Source of the DNA: Symbiodinium natans
Lineage: Eukaryota > Sar > Dinophyceae > Suessiales > Symbiodiniaceae
Direction: 5' to 3'
DNA: 64,000 bases
NCBI GenBank assembly: GCA_905221605.1
Contig: CAJNDS010002437.1
Location: 156,001 to 220,000 of the forward strand
Below are positions 62,824 through 64,000 of the stretch, in pieces. The stretch's first letter is position 1. Each line of letters starts with the position of its first letter. The notes beneath the pieces were generated by a model. The model saw nothing but the letters and a program-made list of their open reading frames with translations. It did not search any database and had not been told where the DNA came from. Both the position numbers and the translations under genes were made by a program.

Positions 62824-63345
62824 GGCACTCCTAGAACACTGTCTCTGTTGCTGTCTTGCTGCTGGTGCTGCTGCTGTGTGCTGCGAAAGGGCGCAGGCCG
62901 TTCTCTGCTACTTTCTCGGCCCACCTTGAGGAGGCGGCGCGGCGTATAAATATTGAAACATGAACTCGGGGGGCGCTGTCCGGCACCCACAATGAACGAA
63001 TAAAAACACACGAAGTAAACGAAGCATGTGCATGGCACTGAAGAAAAGAAGTAAACGAAACATGTCTTTGGCACTGCAGAAACGAAGTAAACGAAGCATG
63101 TGCCTGGCACTGAAGAAACGAAGTAAACGAAACATGTGCATGGCACTGACGAAACGAAGTAAAGGATGCATGTTCATAGCACTGCCTCAAAGAAAACGAT
63201 TTTTTTTATCACCGAGTGGTCGTGTGATCATGTGCTCAAGCCGAGCACGACACGCAGCACTGCACTGTGGCAAGATGGAAGCCCATACTAATTACAAGCA
63301 TGGACAGATGCGGGTATTCCAGCACCTGCACTGGATACAAAGCCG
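62824..63345 (-). other. Intergenic stretch with 33-bp tandem repeat
   Basis: From about 63023 to 63190, five units of a 33-bp repeat (GAAACGAAGTAAACGAA(G/A)CATGT plus GGCACTG) run. They keep frames open on both strands as repeats of 11 residues, so those frames are artefacts. Unique sequence flanks it. Confidence 0.75.
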
Positions 63346-64000
63346 CTAGAAGACGACGTTGTAATGTCGTCTTTTCCAGCAGCTCTGGGTGCAAAGGGGC
63401 CTCCCTCGACACCTTTTGCAGCCCTGCTGTCTTCGCTTGATTTCTGGCTTCGGCACACCAGCCTCTTTGAGGCTATTCAGTCGTCGGCGAAGCACCTCCT
63501 TCTTGGCCTTCGTGGTCTTCTTGGTGGCAGTGATCTTTGCAGCCTGCTTGGCGGTCGTCTTTGCATTGGTCGTCTTCTTTGCAGTCTGCTTGGACTGAAG
63601 AGCCTTCCCTGAGGACGGCTTTCCATTCTGGCCTTGCTTGCCATCCAAACGAAGTTTTGCCGGGACACCGATGTTCGGTGCAAGCTTTTGCAAGGCTGCG
63701 AAGGCCTTGTTCTGGCTCACAGCAGGCTGCCCAACCTCTGCACCGACATCGGCCTCACCAACAGCCAGGCCATCGTGCGAGGTGCTGCGAGACACCAGGG
63801 CCGAAGACACGGCACTTGTCGACTGCAACACAGCCACAGAAGCTTCAGGCTGTGCAAGAGTTTGAGTCTGGGCAGGAACAAGAGCTTGAGTCTGGGCAGG
63901 AACACGAGCTTGCTGGACAGGCTGGCCCGGCTGCACCACACCCTGCACTTGGCCCAAAGTTGTCGGACCTGCTTTGCCACTGACAAGGGCTGTCAGTAAC
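63346..64000 (-). CDS. Basic protein with C-terminal Cys cluster (5' partial)
   Basis: It is open from the window edge to TAG at 63348-63346, at least 217 codons. The visible N-terminal part is Gln/Ala/Pro-rich with short repeats (PAQTQALVPAQTQTLAQP). The middle is very Lys/Ala/Thr-rich, like a histone H1 tail (KQTAKKTTNAKTTAKQAAK). The end is GCKRCRGRPLCTQSCWKRR, a C-x2-C-x5-C-x3-C pattern that could bind zinc. DNA or RNA binding is inferred from charge only. It is the most upstream gene seen of the minus array. Confidence 0.6.
   Translation of the reverse strand, partial: LLTALVSGKAGPTTLGQVQGVVQPGQPVQQARVPAQTQALVPAQTQTLAQPEASVAVLQSTSAVSSALVSRSTSHDGLAVGEADVGAEVGQPAVSQNKAFAALQKLAPNIGVPAKLRLDGKQGQNGKPSSGKALQSKQTAKKTTNAKTTAKQAAKITATKKTTKAKKEVLRRRLNSLKEAGVPKPEIKRRQQGCKRCRGRPLCTQSCWKRRHYNVVF

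Noticed and set aside
63023-63190. CRISPR-like array (33-bp units)
   Set aside because: The units are contiguous without unique spacers, in a eukaryotic setting.

Overview
The window is nuclear DNA of a eukaryotic alga, most likely a dinoflagellate (Symbiodiniaceae or a relative). The grounds are: TTTAGGG/CCCTAAA (plant/dinoflagellate telomere-type) repeats scattered through the sequence in both orientations; introns whose 5' ends are mostly GC, with some GT and GA, and AG|G at both borders; very short exons; many small hairpin (MITE-like) elements; long same-strand gene arrays; and start codons preceded by pyrimidine-rich AG sites that could take a trans-spliced leader. No bacterial, plastid or rRNA/tRNA signal was seen. 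The taxon is inferred. No database search was possible.

Positions 1-55,900 read as one plus-strand gene array. Simple ORF finding fails here because genes are cut into exons of about 20-200 bp, and most of the DNA is intron filled with telomere-type arrays, hairpins and AT microsatellites. Reading the spaces between repeats by eye recovers: a single-domain voltage-gated cation channel with two EF-hands (about 1.3-7.4 kb, stop at 7382); an unknown helical protein (7.46-7.98 kb); an unknown multi-pass protein (9.1-16.7 kb); scattered exons to 43 kb, including a possible beta-propeller gene at 28-29.6 kb; unknown genes at 43.2-44.7, 44.9-46.2 and 46.7-50.2 kb; a complete-looking 15-exon arsenosugar-type radical SAM gene arsS (50.8-54.28 kb), with UGA where the family's C-terminal cysteine should be, so a probable selenoprotein; and an unknown gene at 54.66-55.89 kb.

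At about 55.9-56.5 kb the strand switches. From 64.0 down to 56.5 kb all genes are on minus: a basic/Cys-motif protein (5' partial), a coiled-coil protein, a 321-aa lysine-rich protein, and a 629-aa transposase-like protein. These have longer exons and TTCGTTT-rich introns.

The most striking property is how introns are built. Several reconstructed introns consist almost wholly of a hairpin element whose ends supply the splice dinucleotides (46873-46982, 43272-43421, 11052-11128). At least one (55005-55106) is almost pure TTTAGGG array. Several hairpins carry a telomere array in the loop. Together this suggests introner-like elements that can carry or nucleate telomere-type repeats.

Exon borders for arsS were checked by continuous reading frame and phase. 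For most other plus-strand genes the borders are approximate and function is not assigned.
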